64,000 nucleotides of DNA from Streptomyces termitum (GTDB taxonomy: Bacteria > Actinomycetota > Actinomycetes > Streptomycetales > Streptomycetaceae): assembly GCF_014650175.1 (NCBI RefSeq), contig NZ_BMUL01000004.1, positions 248,001 to 312,000 on the forward strand. Direction: 5' to 3'. Below are positions 16,861-25,998 of the stretch, piece by piece; the first letter of the stretch is position 1; each line of letters begins with the position of its first letter. A model generated the notes under the pieces. That model was not told where the DNA came from, did not search any database, and saw nothing but the letters and a program-made list of their open reading frames with translations. The translations under genes were made by a program, and so were the position numbers.

Positions 16861-17346
16861 ATGTACGCGCAACTCAGGGAGAAGGCCACCGAATTGGCCG
16901 GAATCCTGTGGCGGGAGCACACGGTCTACCGGGAGCGCGGCGGCGGCGTCGTGATCCGGGGCGAGCACGTGCGCCGCTGGATCAGCCTCGCCCCGACGGG
17001 CGGCAAGGACCAGGCCCTGCTGCGGGCCGGCCGGCTCCTCGACGGGGGGACGACGGCACCGGCCCGCACCGAGGTCGTGGTGGACCTGACGACCCCGGTC
17101 GCCGACCTGGCCGCCGTCTGCCGCCGGATGCTCGCCGAGGTCGCCGCCGCGGCCGACGTCCCGGACGGGGGCCCCTCCCGGGCGGGCCGGCCGAAGGCGG
17201 CCAAGGAGAAGAAGCGGGAGAAGCGGGCGCGGACGCCCAGGGCCTCGTCCCGGCACACGGGCCTCGGCTCCTGGGTCGTCCTGCTGATGGTCGGCACGGT
17301 CGTGGCCGCCTGGGCGTACACCCTCTTCGGCGGCCCCGGCTACTGA
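16861..17346 (+). CDS. Tail-anchored membrane protein of unknown function
   Basis: 161 residues. A soluble N-terminal domain (about 1-100, starting MYAQLREKATELAGILWREH, mixed alpha-beta) is followed by a strongly basic linker (AKEKKREKRARTPRAS, about 118-133) and one C-terminal membrane helix (WVVLLMVGTVVAAWAYTLF). It should be anchored with the N-terminal domain in the cytoplasm. I do not recognise the domain. ATG follows AGGGGAGTGGG. It is convergent with the sphingomyelinase gene 16 bases away. Confidence 0.75.
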   Translation: MYAQLREKATELAGILWREHTVYRERGGGVVIRGEHVRRWISLAPTGGKDQALLRAGRLLDGGTTAPARTEVVVDLTTPVADLAAVCRRMLAEVAAAADVPDGGPSRAGRPKAAKEKKREKRARTPRASSRHTGLGSWVVLLMVGTVVAAWAYTLFGGPGY

Positions 17347-17362
17347 CCGCCGGGTGACCGGC

Positions 17363-18346
17363 TCAGAAGCCGGTCACCGGATAGTGGTCGGAGAGGTCGG
17401 TGTAGGTGTACGAGGTGCCCCAGCTGCTGACCGTCCACGGCGCGGTCGCCGCCGGGACCACCTCGTTCGTCCAGTTCGCCGGGCGGGCGTGGCCCGAGCG
17501 GTACAAGACGTAGTCGAGGTCCTCGCTCGGTTCGCCCGCGTACCGGTCCAGCGCGATCGAGTTCCGCCGGGTGTCGAAGGAGTACGGGTGGCCGGTGCGG
17601 GCGTCGGCGCCCGCCAGGCCCGCGTCGGCGAGCATCGTGGCGTACTCGGGGGAGCGGGAGTCGACGTTCATGTCGCCCGCCACGATCACCTGCTCGCCGG
17701 CCGGGATGGCCTTGGCGTCGAGGAAGGCGTCCAGCGCCTTGAACTGGCGGCTGCGCGCCTGGGCCGCCTGGCCCGCCGAGCAGCCCGGGTCGGTGGACTG
17801 GGTGTGGGTGCCGACGACGTGCACGCGGGCGCCGTTCACGTCGAGCACCGCGTAGGCGAAGCCCTTGTTGGAGTACCAGTCGGAGCCGCACGCGTCCTTG
17901 TAGACGTACTGCTCCTTGCGGACGACCGGCCACTTGCTGAGGATCGTCACCCCGCCGTCCTCGGGAGTGGTGGCCGAGTAGGAGCCGCCGGTGGCGTCCC
18001 AGCCGGAACGGGAGCGGCCGACGACCGGGGTCTGGTACGGGTAGGCCGCGGCGGCGTTCGCCTTGAGCGCGTCGGAGGAGGAGTTGTCGAACGCCTCCTG
18101 GAGCACCACCACGTCCTGGCCCTGGAAGAAGGACGCGGCCGGGATCGCACGGGCCCGGTGGTCCTGCCCCCAGTTCGGGTACAGGGTCTTCGAGAACAGG
18201 AACGTGTTGTAGGTGAGCACCTTCAGGCGGGGCGTCTGCGCCGCCGGTGCGGCCGTGGCGGCGGTCGCGGTCGTGGCCAGGGCCGTCGCCGCGAGGGCGA
18301 GCGACACGGCGGTGGCGGAGGCGCGGCGGAGCGTGCTGAGGGACAC
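17363..18346 (-). CDS. Secreted sphingomyelinase C-like phosphodiesterase (endonuclease/exonuclease/phosphatase fold)
   Basis: 327 residues. A Sec signal peptide (RRASATAVSLALAATALA...) precedes the EEP fold. Metal and catalytic residues are in place: VLTYNTFLF (Asn), VVLQEAFDN (Glu), VVGTHTQSTDPGC (His), VAGDMNVDS (Asp, Asn), EDLDYVLY and the terminal SDHYPVTGF (catalytic His). The SxDPGCS and WYSNKGFAY motifs resemble bacterial neutral sphingomyelinases rather than DNases. It would hydrolyse sphingomyelin or related phospholipids outside the cell. GTG at 18346 is preferred, with GGGAG five bases upstream; a longer ATG-start frame adds an unlikely Pro/His-rich leader. Confidence 0.88.
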   Translation of the reverse strand: MSLSTLRRASATAVSLALAATALATTATAATAAPAAQTPRLKVLTYNTFLFSKTLYPNWGQDHRARAIPAASFFQGQDVVVLQEAFDNSSSDALKANAAAAYPYQTPVVGRSRSGWDATGGSYSATTPEDGGVTILSKWPVVRKEQYVYKDACGSDWYSNKGFAYAVLDVNGARVHVVGTHTQSTDPGCSAGQAAQARSRQFKALDAFLDAKAIPAGEQVIVAGDMNVDSRSPEYATMLADAGLAGADARTGHPYSFDTRRNSIALDRYAGEPSEDLDYVLYRSGHARPANWTNEVVPAATAPWTVSSWGTSYTYTDLSDHYPVTGF

Positions 18347-18506
18347 GTGGACTCCCGTGGGATGGGTGGGGGGTCGTGCTCGGCGCGGCACATCCAATCA
18401 GCCGCGGTTACCTTCCGGTAGCCTCTGGATGGCGGGAATCCGGACCGCGTCGTACGGGCACGCCAACTCTCGTGGGGGTGTACGATTCGCCGCTCCCGGA
18501 AGCAGG

Positions 18507-18512
18507 TAGGAT
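18507..18512 (+). promoter_or_regulatory. -10 box for leaderless ATP-synthase-b-like gene
   Basis: TAGGAT ends seven bases before the ATG at 18520; the alternative ATG at 18511 overlaps the box itself, which argues against it. Confidence 0.4.
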
Positions 18513-18519
18513 GCGCGGC

Positions 18520-19005
18520 ATGACCCTCGCGAACTCGAAGATCTTCAACATGGACCTCGGTCCGCTCAACCCCGTCTGGGCCGAGCTCATCCTCGGTTTC
18601 GTCGTGTTCTTCCTCACCTTCTTCTTCATGGCCAAGGTGATCCTGCCGAAGATCAAGCGCACGCTCGACGAGCGCGAGGACGCCACCGAGGGCGCCACCG
18701 GCCGCGCCGACGACCTCCGCGCCGAGGCCGCCGACATCCGCGCCCAGTACGAGGCCGAGCTCGCCGAGGCCCGCCACGAGGCCGCCCGCATCCGCTCCAA
18801 GGCCGTCGAGGAGGGCTCCGCCGCCATCGCCGCCGCCCGTGCCGAGGGCCAGGCCGAGCGCGACGGCATCCTCGCCGAGGGCACCGCGAAGATCACCGCC
18901 GAGCGCGAGGCCGCCGAGCGCGAGCTCAACGCCGACGTCGACGCCTGGGCCCACGCCCTCGCCGGCCGCATCGTCGGCGAGCCGGTCGGCGCCGACCGCG
19001 CCTGA
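18520..19005 (+). CDS. Orphan F-type ATP synthase subunit b-like protein
   Basis: 161 residues with the exact design of F0 subunit b: a single N-terminal membrane helix (NPVWAELILGFVVFFLTFFF, about 13-32), the VILPKIKRTLDERED hinge, then a long charged Ala/Glu/Arg coiled coil to the end. The delta-binding C-terminus is short. No other atp gene is near, so this is not the atp operon. It may be a paralogue acting as a membrane-tethered coiled coil, or an alternative stator. The start at 18520 is supported by the TAGGAT box; a strong hairpin terminator follows. Confidence 0.8.
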   Translation: MTLANSKIFNMDLGPLNPVWAELILGFVVFFLTFFFMAKVILPKIKRTLDEREDATEGATGRADDLRAEAADIRAQYEAELAEARHEAARIRSKAVEEGSAAIAAARAEGQAERDGILAEGTAKITAEREAAERELNADVDAWAHALAGRIVGEPVGADRA

Positions 19006-19030
19006 CACCGCACGACCGCACCGCACCTCT

Positions 19031-19080
19031 GACGCCGGGGCCGGTCCCGGGGCACCCGCCCCGCGACCGGCCCCGGCGTC
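19031..19080 (+). terminator. Hairpin terminator after the subunit-b-like gene
   Basis: Arms 19031-19053 and 19058-19080 pair over 23 positions with one mismatch and a four-base loop (ACCC). No U-tract follows, as is common in streptomycetes. Confidence 0.7.
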
Positions 19081-19156
19081 GTCCGTCCGCACCCGCCCTC
19101 CGTACGCTGGAGGAACGCCCGCCGAGGCGGGAGACAGGCGAAAGACAGGGGCCCGC

Positions 19157-20074
19157 ATGACCACCGGGAACGAGACCGGGACCGCGACCGGAACGGACGG
19201 CGGAGCCCGTACCGCCGCGGGGGGACACGACGAACCCCTGCCGCCGCCCGTCGGCGGCGTCCTGTGGAGCGTCGCCGGCGACGTGCGCGCCCTGCTGATG
19301 CTCCCCGCCGCCCTCACCATGCAGGTCGCCCGCCCCGCCATCGGCGCCGGCGTCGACGAGCACTCCGTCTTCCGCACCGACCCCTGGGGCCGGGGCGAGC
19401 GCTCACTGCGCTCCGTCCAGCTCTGGGTGTACGGCGGCGACGAGGCCGCCGCCGAGGGCCGCCGACTGCGCCGCCTGCACCGCGACATCCAGGGCACCGA
19501 CGCCCACGGCCGCCGCTACCACGCGCTCACCCCGGCCCACTACGCCTGGGTCCACGCCACCGGCTACCCCGTCTACCGCCACGGCCTCGCCCTGCTCCAC
19601 CGGCCCCTCACCGAGGCCCAGGACCGCCGCCTCTACGCCGAATGGCTCCAGGTCGGCCGGATACTCGGCATCCACGACCGGGACATGCCGCAGACCGTCG
19701 AGGAGTTCTGGCCCTACTACCGCAAGGTCCTCGCCGAGGAGCTGGAGGCGAACGACGTCGTCCGCGAACTCCTCGACCCGGACGCCCCCGTGCCCGCCCC
19801 CGACCGGGGACCGCTGCTGCTGCGGCTCGCCCTGCGCCCCCTGTGGCCGCTGCTGCGCCGGCCCTTCCAGAAGGCCCGCGCCTTCCTCACCACCGGCCTG
19901 ATGCCGCCGGACGCCCGCGCCGCCCTCGGCCTGGAGTGGACACCGGAGCAGGAGCGCCGGCTGCGCCGCCTCGCCCGCGCCCTCCGCCTCGTCGTCCCCG
20001 TCCTGCCCGAGCGGCTGCGCTACCTGCCGCTCGCCCGCGAAGCCCGGAAGGCCGCCCGCCGCGCCCCGCGCTGA
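19157..20074 (+). CDS. MpaB-family (DUF2236) oxygenase, stand-alone
   Basis: 305 residues. It shares the core of the EF-hand fusion at 4894: GDVRALLMLPAALTMQVARP, EHSVFRTDPWGRGERSL, WVHATGYPVYRHGLALLHR, EEFWPYYRKVLAEELEAN. This is the DUF2236/MpaB oxygenase fold, thought to bind haem. Here there is no EF-hand extension; residues about 230-305 are Arg/Leu-rich helices. The substrate is unknown. ATG at 19157 follows AGACAGGGGCCC. Two members of the same family within 15 kb suggests either duplication or related roles. Confidence 0.8.
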   Translation: MTTGNETGTATGTDGGARTAAGGHDEPLPPPVGGVLWSVAGDVRALLMLPAALTMQVARPAIGAGVDEHSVFRTDPWGRGERSLRSVQLWVYGGDEAAAEGRRLRRLHRDIQGTDAHGRRYHALTPAHYAWVHATGYPVYRHGLALLHRPLTEAQDRRLYAEWLQVGRILGIHDRDMPQTVEEFWPYYRKVLAEELEANDVVRELLDPDAPVPAPDRGPLLLRLALRPLWPLLRRPFQKARAFLTTGLMPPDARAALGLEWTPEQERRLRRLARALRLVVPVLPERLRYLPLAREARKAARRAPR

Positions 20075-20108
20075 CGGACGGCCCCCCATTTTTCCGGGGA
20101 CGGACGGC

Positions 20109-21626
20109 TCAGTGGCCGTCGCGCTCGTGCACCGTGTCGGTCGCCGCGATCTTCTTCCACGACTTCGGCGGCACCGGCTTCCCCGCCGACCGGGCCGGGG
20201 CGGCGGCGGTGGCGGACGCGGCGGCCGGGGACGGCGCCGCGGCCGGCTTCACCGGCTGGTACAGCCAGGTGTCGAAGAGCGCCGCCAGCGGCTTGCCGGA
20301 GACCTGCTCCGCGTACCGCACGAAGTCCGCGACCCGCGCGTTGCCGTGCGCGAACCGCTGCGGCCAGCCCTTCAGGATCGCGAAGAAGTCCTCGTCGCCG
20401 ATCTCGACCCGCAGCGCCTGGAGCGCCAGCGCGCCCCGGTCGTACACCGCGATGTGGAACTGGTCGTCCGGCCCCGGGTCACCCGGCCGCACCGTCCAGA
20501 ACGGGTCCTCGGCCGTGCGGATCGCGTACACGTAGTCCGCCAGCTCCTGCGCGGTGCCCTCGCCCTCCTTCTCCGACCACAGCCACTGGCTGTAGCGGGC
20601 GAAGCCCTCGTTGATCCAGATGTCCTTCCAGTCGCGCACCGAGACGCTGTCGCCGTACCACTGGTGCGCCAGCTCGTGCACGACCACCGACACGTTCGCC
20701 CCGTTCGCGAACTGGCGCGGGCTGTAGAACGGCCGGGTCTGCGTCTCCAGCGCGTACCCGCTGGTCACGTTCGGCACGTAGCCGCCCAGCGCGTTGAACG
20801 GGTACGGGCCGAAGAGGCCCTCCAGCCACTCCGCCACCTCGGCGGTCCGCTCGATCGACGCCCGCGCCGCGCCGTCGTTGTCGCCCAGGTCCTTGCTGTA
20901 CGCGTTGAGGACGGGCAGCCCGTTCGCCGTCCGGTCCGTCGTGATGTCGAACTTCCCGACCGCCAGCGTCGCCAGGTACGGCGCCTGCGGCTTGTTCGAG
21001 CGCCAGTTGAAGCGGGTCCAGCCCGCCACCGACGTCTGCGACTGGAGCACGCCGTTGCTGATCGCCTGGGTGCCGTTCGGCACCTGCACCGACACGTCGA
21101 AGGTGGCCTTGTCGCGCGGATGGTCGTTGGACGGGAACCACCAGGCGGCCGCGTCCGGCTCCTGCGCCGCCACCCCGCCGTCCGGCGTGCGGTGCCAGGC
21201 CGACCAGCCGCCGACCTTGAACTCCGACGGCTTGCCCGCGTACCGGACCACCACCGTCACCCGCCTGTCCTTCGGCAGCGGCGCGGCGGGCGTCACCTCC
21301 AGCTCGTGCTCCCCGGTCGCCGCGAACCGCGCGATCCGCCCGTCGACCCGCACCTCCGACACCTTCAGCCCCAGGTCCAGATTGAACCGGGAGAGGTTCT
21401 GCGTCGTCGTCGCCAGGATCGTCGCGGTGCCTTCGAGCAGGTCCGTCGCCGGCTGGTAGCGCAGCCGCAGGTCGTAGTGCGAGACGTCGTAGCCGCCGTT
21501 CCCGCTCGCCGGGTAGTAGGAGTCGCCGATGCCCGGCGCGCCCGGGACGTAGTCGGCCGCCGATGCCGGGATCGCCAGCAGCAGAGTGGCCGCGAAGGCA
21601 CTCGGAACGATGATTCTGCGGTGCAC
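20109..21626 (-). CDS. Secreted M1-family zinc aminopeptidase
   Basis: 505 residues. The signal peptide is MHRRIIVPSAFAATLLLAIPASA. The zinc site is complete: VHELAHQWYGD with His317, Glu318 and His321, and the third ligand Glu in WINEGFARYSQWL. The exopeptidase GxMEN-type loop is replaced by GGYVPNVTSGYALETQTRP, as in short M1 homologues, so amino-peptidase activity is likely but specificity is not clear. The C-terminal Ala/Pro-rich tail after about 455 lacks the usual HEAT domain, which explains the short length against the usual 600-850. It is divergent from the M14 gene. Confidence 0.9.
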   Translation of the reverse strand: MHRRIIVPSAFAATLLLAIPASAADYVPGAPGIGDSYYPASGNGGYDVSHYDLRLRYQPATDLLEGTATILATTTQNLSRFNLDLGLKVSEVRVDGRIARFAATGEHELEVTPAAPLPKDRRVTVVVRYAGKPSEFKVGGWSAWHRTPDGGVAAQEPDAAAWWFPSNDHPRDKATFDVSVQVPNGTQAISNGVLQSQTSVAGWTRFNWRSNKPQAPYLATLAVGKFDITTDRTANGLPVLNAYSKDLGDNDGAARASIERTAEVAEWLEGLFGPYPFNALGGYVPNVTSGYALETQTRPFYSPRQFANGANVSVVVHELAHQWYGDSVSVRDWKDIWINEGFARYSQWLWSEKEGEGTAQELADYVYAIRTAEDPFWTVRPGDPGPDDQFHIAVYDRGALALQALRVEIGDEDFFAILKGWPQRFAHGNARVADFVRYAEQVSGKPLAALFDTWLYQPVKPAAAPSPAAASATAAAPARSAGKPVPPKSWKKIAATDTVHERDGH

Positions 21627-21817
21627 GGATGCTCCCCAAGTCAGAAGAGGCGTAAGACGCGTGGGTGGGCGTCGGTCCTTAGTTCCGGACTCTATGAACC
21701 ACGCGACGCAGGGTCACGTAAAGGGCGCCTTCCGTCACACGATCGCCATTCGGCCGACACGAAGCACGATTCACCCGTTCCCCGTACGAGGTCTTCCGCC
21801 CCACCCGGCACGGCGAG

Positions 21818-21823
21818 TACCTT
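21818..21823 (+). promoter_or_regulatory. -10 box for leaderless M14 peptidase gene
   Basis: TACCTT lies six bases before the ATG at 21830, with no RBS between. Confidence 0.35.
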
Positions 21824-21829
21824 CCGCCC

Positions 21830-23128
21830 ATGCCGAAGCGACCGCGCGCCGCACGCCGCGTCCTGGCCCTCGCCGCCGGAACCGCCCTGCTGCCCCTCCT
21901 CGCCCTCCCCGCGAAGGCCGCCGGCCCCGAGCCCCGCCCCGCACCGCCCCGCACCGGCTTCGAGCGCGGCGACGGCGCCCACTGGACCGGCGAGGAGGAG
22001 GAACGCGACTTCCTCGCCGCCGTCGACGCCGCCGCGGGCGACCGGCTCACCGTCACCACCCTCGCCACCACCGACCAGGGCCGCCCGCTGCGGCTCGCCG
22101 CCCTCGGCCCCGCCCGGGGCGACGTCACCGTCCTCCTCGTCTGCTCCCAGCACGGCGACGAACCCGCCGGCCGCGAAGCCTGCCTCGGCACCGTCCGGAA
22201 CCTCGCCCTCACCCGCGACCCCGCCACCCTGCGCCTCCTCGCCCGCACCACCGTCCTCGTCGTCCCCGACGCCAACCCCGACGGCCGCGCCGCCGGCACC
22301 CGGGGCAACGCCGCCGGCATCGACGTCAACCGCGACCACCTCGCCCTGCGCACCACCGAGGCCCGCACCCTCGCCGCCCTCCTGCGCGACCGGCGCCCCG
22401 ACCTCGTCCTCGACCTCCACGAGTACGGCGCCACCCCCCGCTTCTACGACAAGGACCTGCTCACCCTCTGGCCGCGCACCCCCGCCGCCGACCCCCGGAT
22501 CCGGGCCGAGTCCCGCCGCCTCTCCGACGCCCACGTCCGCCCCGCCGCCGCCCTCGCCGGCCGCACCCACGGCGTCTACGGCGTCTGGACCGACCCGCTG
22601 ACCGGCCGCCCCGCCCGCCGGGTCGCCGGTGACGGCCAGGAACGCATCCTGCGCAACACGGCCGCCCTCAAGGGCGCGGTCTCCCTCCTCGCCGAGACCC
22701 GCGAGGATCCGCTCGACCCCGCCGGGGAACGCGACCCCGCCCTCGACCGGCGCCGCCGCGTCGCCACCCACCTCACCACCGTCGCCGCCGTCCTCTCCTA
22801 CACCGCCGAACGCTCCGGCCCGCTCACCGCCGCCACCCGCCCCACCGCCCCCTTCCCCGGCCCGCTCCACCTCGGCGGCGGCACCGACGACGACCCGGCC
22901 GCCCCCGACGACACCCTCGCCGACCCGCCCTGCGGCTACCGCCTCGGCCCCGCCGCGTACGCGCGGATCCGCGACGCCCTCGCCCTGCACGGCGTCACCG
23001 CCCGCCCCGCCCCCGACGGCGGCGCGCTCGTCCCCCTCGACCAGCCCGGCCGCCGCCTGGTCCCCCTCCTCCTCGACCCCCGCGCCCCCTACGCCCTCGC
23101 CCCCGCCGCCCCCGCGCCCGACTGCTGA
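21830..23128 (+). CDS. Secreted M14-family zinc carboxypeptidase
   Basis: 432 residues. A twin-Arg-free Sec signal ([22 protein letters not shown]) is followed by the M14 fold. Zinc ligands: His108 and Glu111 in [11 protein letters not shown] and His197 in [31 protein letters not shown] carries the substrate-carboxylate arginine and asparagine pair. The catalytic glutamate region is less obvious. It belongs to the succinylglutamate-desuccinylase-like or gamma-D-Glu peptidase-like branches rather than classical digestive carboxypeptidases. It is probably extracellular. Its stop lies 34 bases before the ABC-F start. Confidence 0.85.
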   Translation: MPKRPRAARRVLALAAGTALLPLLALPAKAAGPEPRPAPPRTGFERGDGAHWTGEEEERDFLAAVDAAAGDRLTVTTLATTDQGRPLRLAALGPARGDVTVLLVCSQHGDEPAGREACLGTVRNLALTRDPATLRLLARTTVLVVPDANPDGRAAGTRGNAAGIDVNRDHLALRTTEARTLAALLRDRRPDLVLDLHEYGATPRFYDKDLLTLWPRTPAADPRIRAESRRLSDAHVRPAAALAGRTHGVYGVWTDPLTGRPARRVAGDGQERILRNTAALKGAVSLLAETREDPLDPAGERDPALDRRRRVATHLTTVAAVLSYTAERSGPLTAATRPTAPFPGPLHLGGGTDDDPAAPDDTLADPPCGYRLGPAAYARIRDALALHGVTARPAPDGGALVPLDQPGRRLVPLLLDPRAPYALAPAAPAPDC

Positions 23129-23162
23129 ACCCCCCGCCGGCCCCCGTAGGATGCGTGTCCTG

Positions 23163-24800
23163 ATGACTGCCACACTCGTCGCCAAGGACCTCGCCGCCGG
23201 CCACGGCGAACGCACCCTCTTCGCCGGCCTCGACCTCGTCGTCGCCCCCGGCGACGTCATCGGCCTCGTCGGCGTCAACGGCGCCGGCAAGTCCAGCCTC
23301 CTGCGCCTCCTCGCCGGCCTGGACACGCCCGAGGACGGCGAGGTGCGCCTCTCCCCGCCGACCGCGACCGTCGGCCACCTGCCGCAGGAGCCCGAGCGCC
23401 GCGCGGGCGAGACCGTCCGCGAGTTCCTGGCCCGCCGCACCGGCGTCGCCGCCGCGCAGACCGCGATGGACGAGGCCACCCAGGGCCTGGTCGACGGCGC
23501 GCCCGGCGCCGACGATGCGTACGCCACCACCCTGGAGCGCTGGCTCGACCTCGGCGGCGCCGACCTCGACGAGCGCGCCGAGGAGGTCGTCGCCTCCCTC
23601 GGCCTCACCGTCGGCCTCGACCTGCCGATGACCGCCCTCTCCGGCGGCCAGGCCGCCCGCGCCGGCCTCGCCTCGCTGCTCCTCTCCCGCTACGACGTCT
23701 TCCTCCTCGACGAACCCACCAACGACCTCGACCTCGACGGCCTGGAGCGCCTGGAGTCCTTCGTGAAGGGGCTGCGGGCCGGCACCGTCGTCGTCAGCCA
23801 CGACCGCGAGTTCCTCACCCGCACCGTCACCAAGGTCCTCGAACTCGACCTGGCCCAGCAGCGGATCACCCTCTACGGCGGCGGCTACGACGCCTACCTG
23901 GAGGAGCGCGCCACCGCCCGCCGGCACGCCCGCGAGGAGTACGAGGAGTACGCCGACAAGAAGTCCGCCCTCGAAGGCCGCGCGCTCATGCAGCGCAACT
24001 GGATGGACAAGGGCGTCCGCAACGCCCGCCGCAAGGCCACCGACAACGACAAGATCGGCCGCAAGCTGCGCGGCGAGTCCAGCGAGAAGCAGGCCGCCAA
24101 GGCCCGCCAGACCCAGCGCATGATCGAGCGCCTGGACGTCGTCGAGGAGCCCCGCAAGGAGTGGGAGCTGCGGATGGAGATCGCCGCCGCGCCCCGCTCC
24201 GGCGCGGTCGTCGCCACCCTCCGCGACGCCGAGGTGCGGCGCGGCGACTTTTCCTTCGGACCGGTCTCCCTCCAGATCGACTGGGCCGACCGGGTCGCGA
24301 TCACCGGGGCCAACGGCGCCGGGAAGTCCACCCTGCTCGCCGCCCTCCTCGGCCGCCTCCCGCTCGACTCCGGCCACGCCGCCCTCGGCCCCGGCGTCGT
24401 CGTCGGCGAGGTCGACCAGGCCCGCCGCCTCTTCCACGGCACCGAGACCCTCCTCGACGCCTTCTGCGCGGCCGTCCCCGAGACCGAACCGGCCGAGGTG
24501 CGCACCCTGCTCGCCAAGTTCGGCCTCAAGGCCGACCACGTCCTGCGCCCCGCCACCACCCTCTCGCCCGGCGAGCGCACCCGCGCCGCCCTCGCCCTCC
24601 TCCAGGGCCGGGGCGTCAACCTGCTGGTCCTCGACGAGCCGACCAACCACCTTGACCTGCCCGCCATCGAACAGCTGGAGTCCGCCCTCGACACCTACGA
24701 GGGCACCCTGCTGCTGGTCACCCACGACCGCCGGATGCTCGACGCGGTCCGCGTCGACCGCCGCGTCGAGGTCGCCGACGGCAAGGCCACCGAGCACTGA
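23163..24800 (+). CDS. ABC-F family ATPase (two nucleotide-binding domains)
   Basis: 545 residues with two ABC domains and no membrane segment. Domain 1: Walker A GVNGAGKSSLL (about 40-50), signature LSGGQAARA, Walker B FLLDEPTNDLDLDG. The interdomain linker is rich in Arg/Lys/Glu (about 240-330), as in ribosome-binding ABC-F proteins. Domain 2: GANGAGKSTLL, LSPGERTRA (degenerate signature), LVLDEPTNHLDLP. It likely acts on stalled or drug-bound ribosomes; an antibiotic-resistance role is possible but not shown. ATG at 23163 is used; TAGGAT at 23147-23152 is a candidate -10, and the in-frame ATG at 23151 overlaps it. Its stop overlaps comB by one base. Confidence 0.88.
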   Translation: MTATLVAKDLAAGHGERTLFAGLDLVVAPGDVIGLVGVNGAGKSSLLRLLAGLDTPEDGEVRLSPPTATVGHLPQEPERRAGETVREFLARRTGVAAAQTAMDEATQGLVDGAPGADDAYATTLERWLDLGGADLDERAEEVVASLGLTVGLDLPMTALSGGQAARAGLASLLLSRYDVFLLDEPTNDLDLDGLERLESFVKGLRAGTVVVSHDREFLTRTVTKVLELDLAQQRITLYGGGYDAYLEERATARRHAREEYEEYADKKSALEGRALMQRNWMDKGVRNARRKATDNDKIGRKLRGESSEKQAAKARQTQRMIERLDVVEEPRKEWELRMEIAAAPRSGAVVATLRDAEVRRGDFSFGPVSLQIDWADRVAITGANGAGKSTLLAALLGRLPLDSGHAALGPGVVVGEVDQARRLFHGTETLLDAFCAAVPETEPAEVRTLLAKFGLKADHVLRPATTLSPGERTRAALALLQGRGVNLLVLDEPTNHLDLPAIEQLESALDTYEGTLLLVTHDRRMLDAVRVDRRVEVADGKATEH

Positions 24801-25534
24801 TGGGCGTCTCCTTCGGCTGGGGCCCGGTGGAGGCGCGGGCCCTCGCCCCCGGCGCCGCCTGCGTGGTCGTCGTCGACGTGCTCTCCTTCACCACCGCCGT
24901 CGGCGTGGCCGTGGAGCGCGGCACCGCCGTGTACCCCTACCGGTGGCGGGACGAAACCGCCGCCGCGTACGCCCGGGAGCGGGACGCCGTCCTCGCCGTC
25001 GGCCGCCGCGCGGCCACCGGGGAGCACCCCTGGTCGCTCTCCCCGGCCGCCCTGCGCGCCGCCCCCGCCCCGCCCCGGCTCGTCCTGCCCTCCCCGAACG
25101 GCTCCACCATCGCCGCCGAGGCCGCCGACGGCGGCGTGACCGTGATCGCCGCCTCGCTGCGCAACGCCACGGCCGTCGCCCGCTTCCTCGCGGAGCGCGG
25201 ACACGGCGCGGCCGAACGGCCGCTCGCCGTCGTCGCCGCCGGGGAGCGGTGGCCGGACGGCTCCCTGCGCCCCGCCCTGGAGGACCTGCTCGGCGCGGGC
25301 GCGGTCCTCGCCGCCCTGCGCGCGGCCGGCGGCCGCTCCCTGACCCCCGAGGCGACCGCGGCGGCCACGCTGTGGGACGCCACCGACGACCCGGCCGCCG
25401 CCCTGCACGGCTGCGACTCGGGCCGTGAACTGTACGCGTACGGCTGTCGGCGGGACGTGGAGGTGGCCGCCGAGACCGACGCGTCGGCCGTCGTCCCCGT
25501 CCTCGTGGACGGCGCATTCCAGGAGGCACCATGA
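24800..25534 (+). CDS. comB: 2-phosphosulfolactate phosphatase-like protein
   Basis: 244 residues, ComB family. Markers: VVVDVLSFTTAVGVAVERG at about 23-41, LPSPNGSTIAA (the phosphate-binding SPNGS loop), ASLRNATAVARFL, VVAAGERWPDGSLRPALEDLLGAGAVL with the conserved GERW-DG-LRPA-ED. The founding enzyme makes sulfolactate in coenzyme M synthesis; streptomycetes do not make coenzyme M, so the substrate here is probably different. TGATG overlap with the ABC-F gene and ATGA overlap with the next gene place it in a three-gene unit. Confidence 0.85.
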   Translation: MGVSFGWGPVEARALAPGAACVVVVDVLSFTTAVGVAVERGTAVYPYRWRDETAAAYARERDAVLAVGRRAATGEHPWSLSPAALRAAPAPPRLVLPSPNGSTIAAEAADGGVTVIAASLRNATAVARFLAERGHGAAERPLAVVAAGERWPDGSLRPALEDLLGAGAVLAALRAAGGRSLTPEATAAATLWDATDDPAAALHGCDSGRELYAYGCRRDVEVAAETDASAVVPVLVDGAFQEAP

Positions 25535-25935
25535 CCGACGACTCCCTCACCCGGCTCCTCGCGATGCTCGACGACCTCGACGCGGACGTCGACGCCACCA
25601 TCGACCTCGCCGACGCCGTCGCGGCGGGCGGCGACCGGGCGCTGCTGCCGCGCCTGGAGTCCGAGCTGGACCGGGCGGTCGCCGAGCGCAACGGCTACGC
25701 CCGCGAACTCCTCGGCGGCGTCGTCGCCGGCATCGGCGGCACGGAGACGCTGCCGGTCCTGGTCCGCGCCTCGGCCGCCGACCTCGGCGACGACCAGGAC
25801 GGCCTGGCGGCCGAGATCGTCGACCTGGTGCAGGCCGACCCCGCGACCGCCGAGCGGGTCCTGCGCCCCCTCACCGAGGACGAGGACCTCGCCACCGCCC
25901 ACCGCGCCGACTGGGCCCTGCGCTTCCTGCCCTGA
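25531..25935 (+). CDS. Small helical (HEAT-like) protein of unknown function
   Basis: 134 residues, all helical by eye: alternating helix pairs such as DSLTRLLAMLDDLDADVDATI, LLPRLESELDRAVAE and LPVLVRASAADLGDDQDGLAAEIVDLV are consistent with two to three HEAT/PBS-like repeats. It is highly acidic. No enzyme motif is seen. ATGA overlap with comB means coupled translation; the strong hairpin just after the stop ends this operon. Confidence 0.75.
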   Translation: MTDDSLTRLLAMLDDLDADVDATIDLADAVAAGGDRALLPRLESELDRAVAERNGYARELLGGVVAGIGGTETLPVLVRASAADLGDDQDGLAAEIVDLVQADPATAERVLRPLTEDEDLATAHRADWALRFLP

Positions 25936-25942
25936 GCCGGTA

Positions 25943-25988
25943 CGCCCGCGCCCCGCACCCCGAGGAGACGGGGTGCGGGGCGCGGGCG
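25943..25988. terminator. Strong bidirectional hairpin terminator
   Basis: Perfect 20-base-pair stem, arms 25943-25962 and 25969-25988, six-base loop (AGGAGA). It separates the comB operon from the convergent tex gene and can serve both. Confidence 0.85.
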
Positions 25989-25998
25989 CGTGCGGGGC

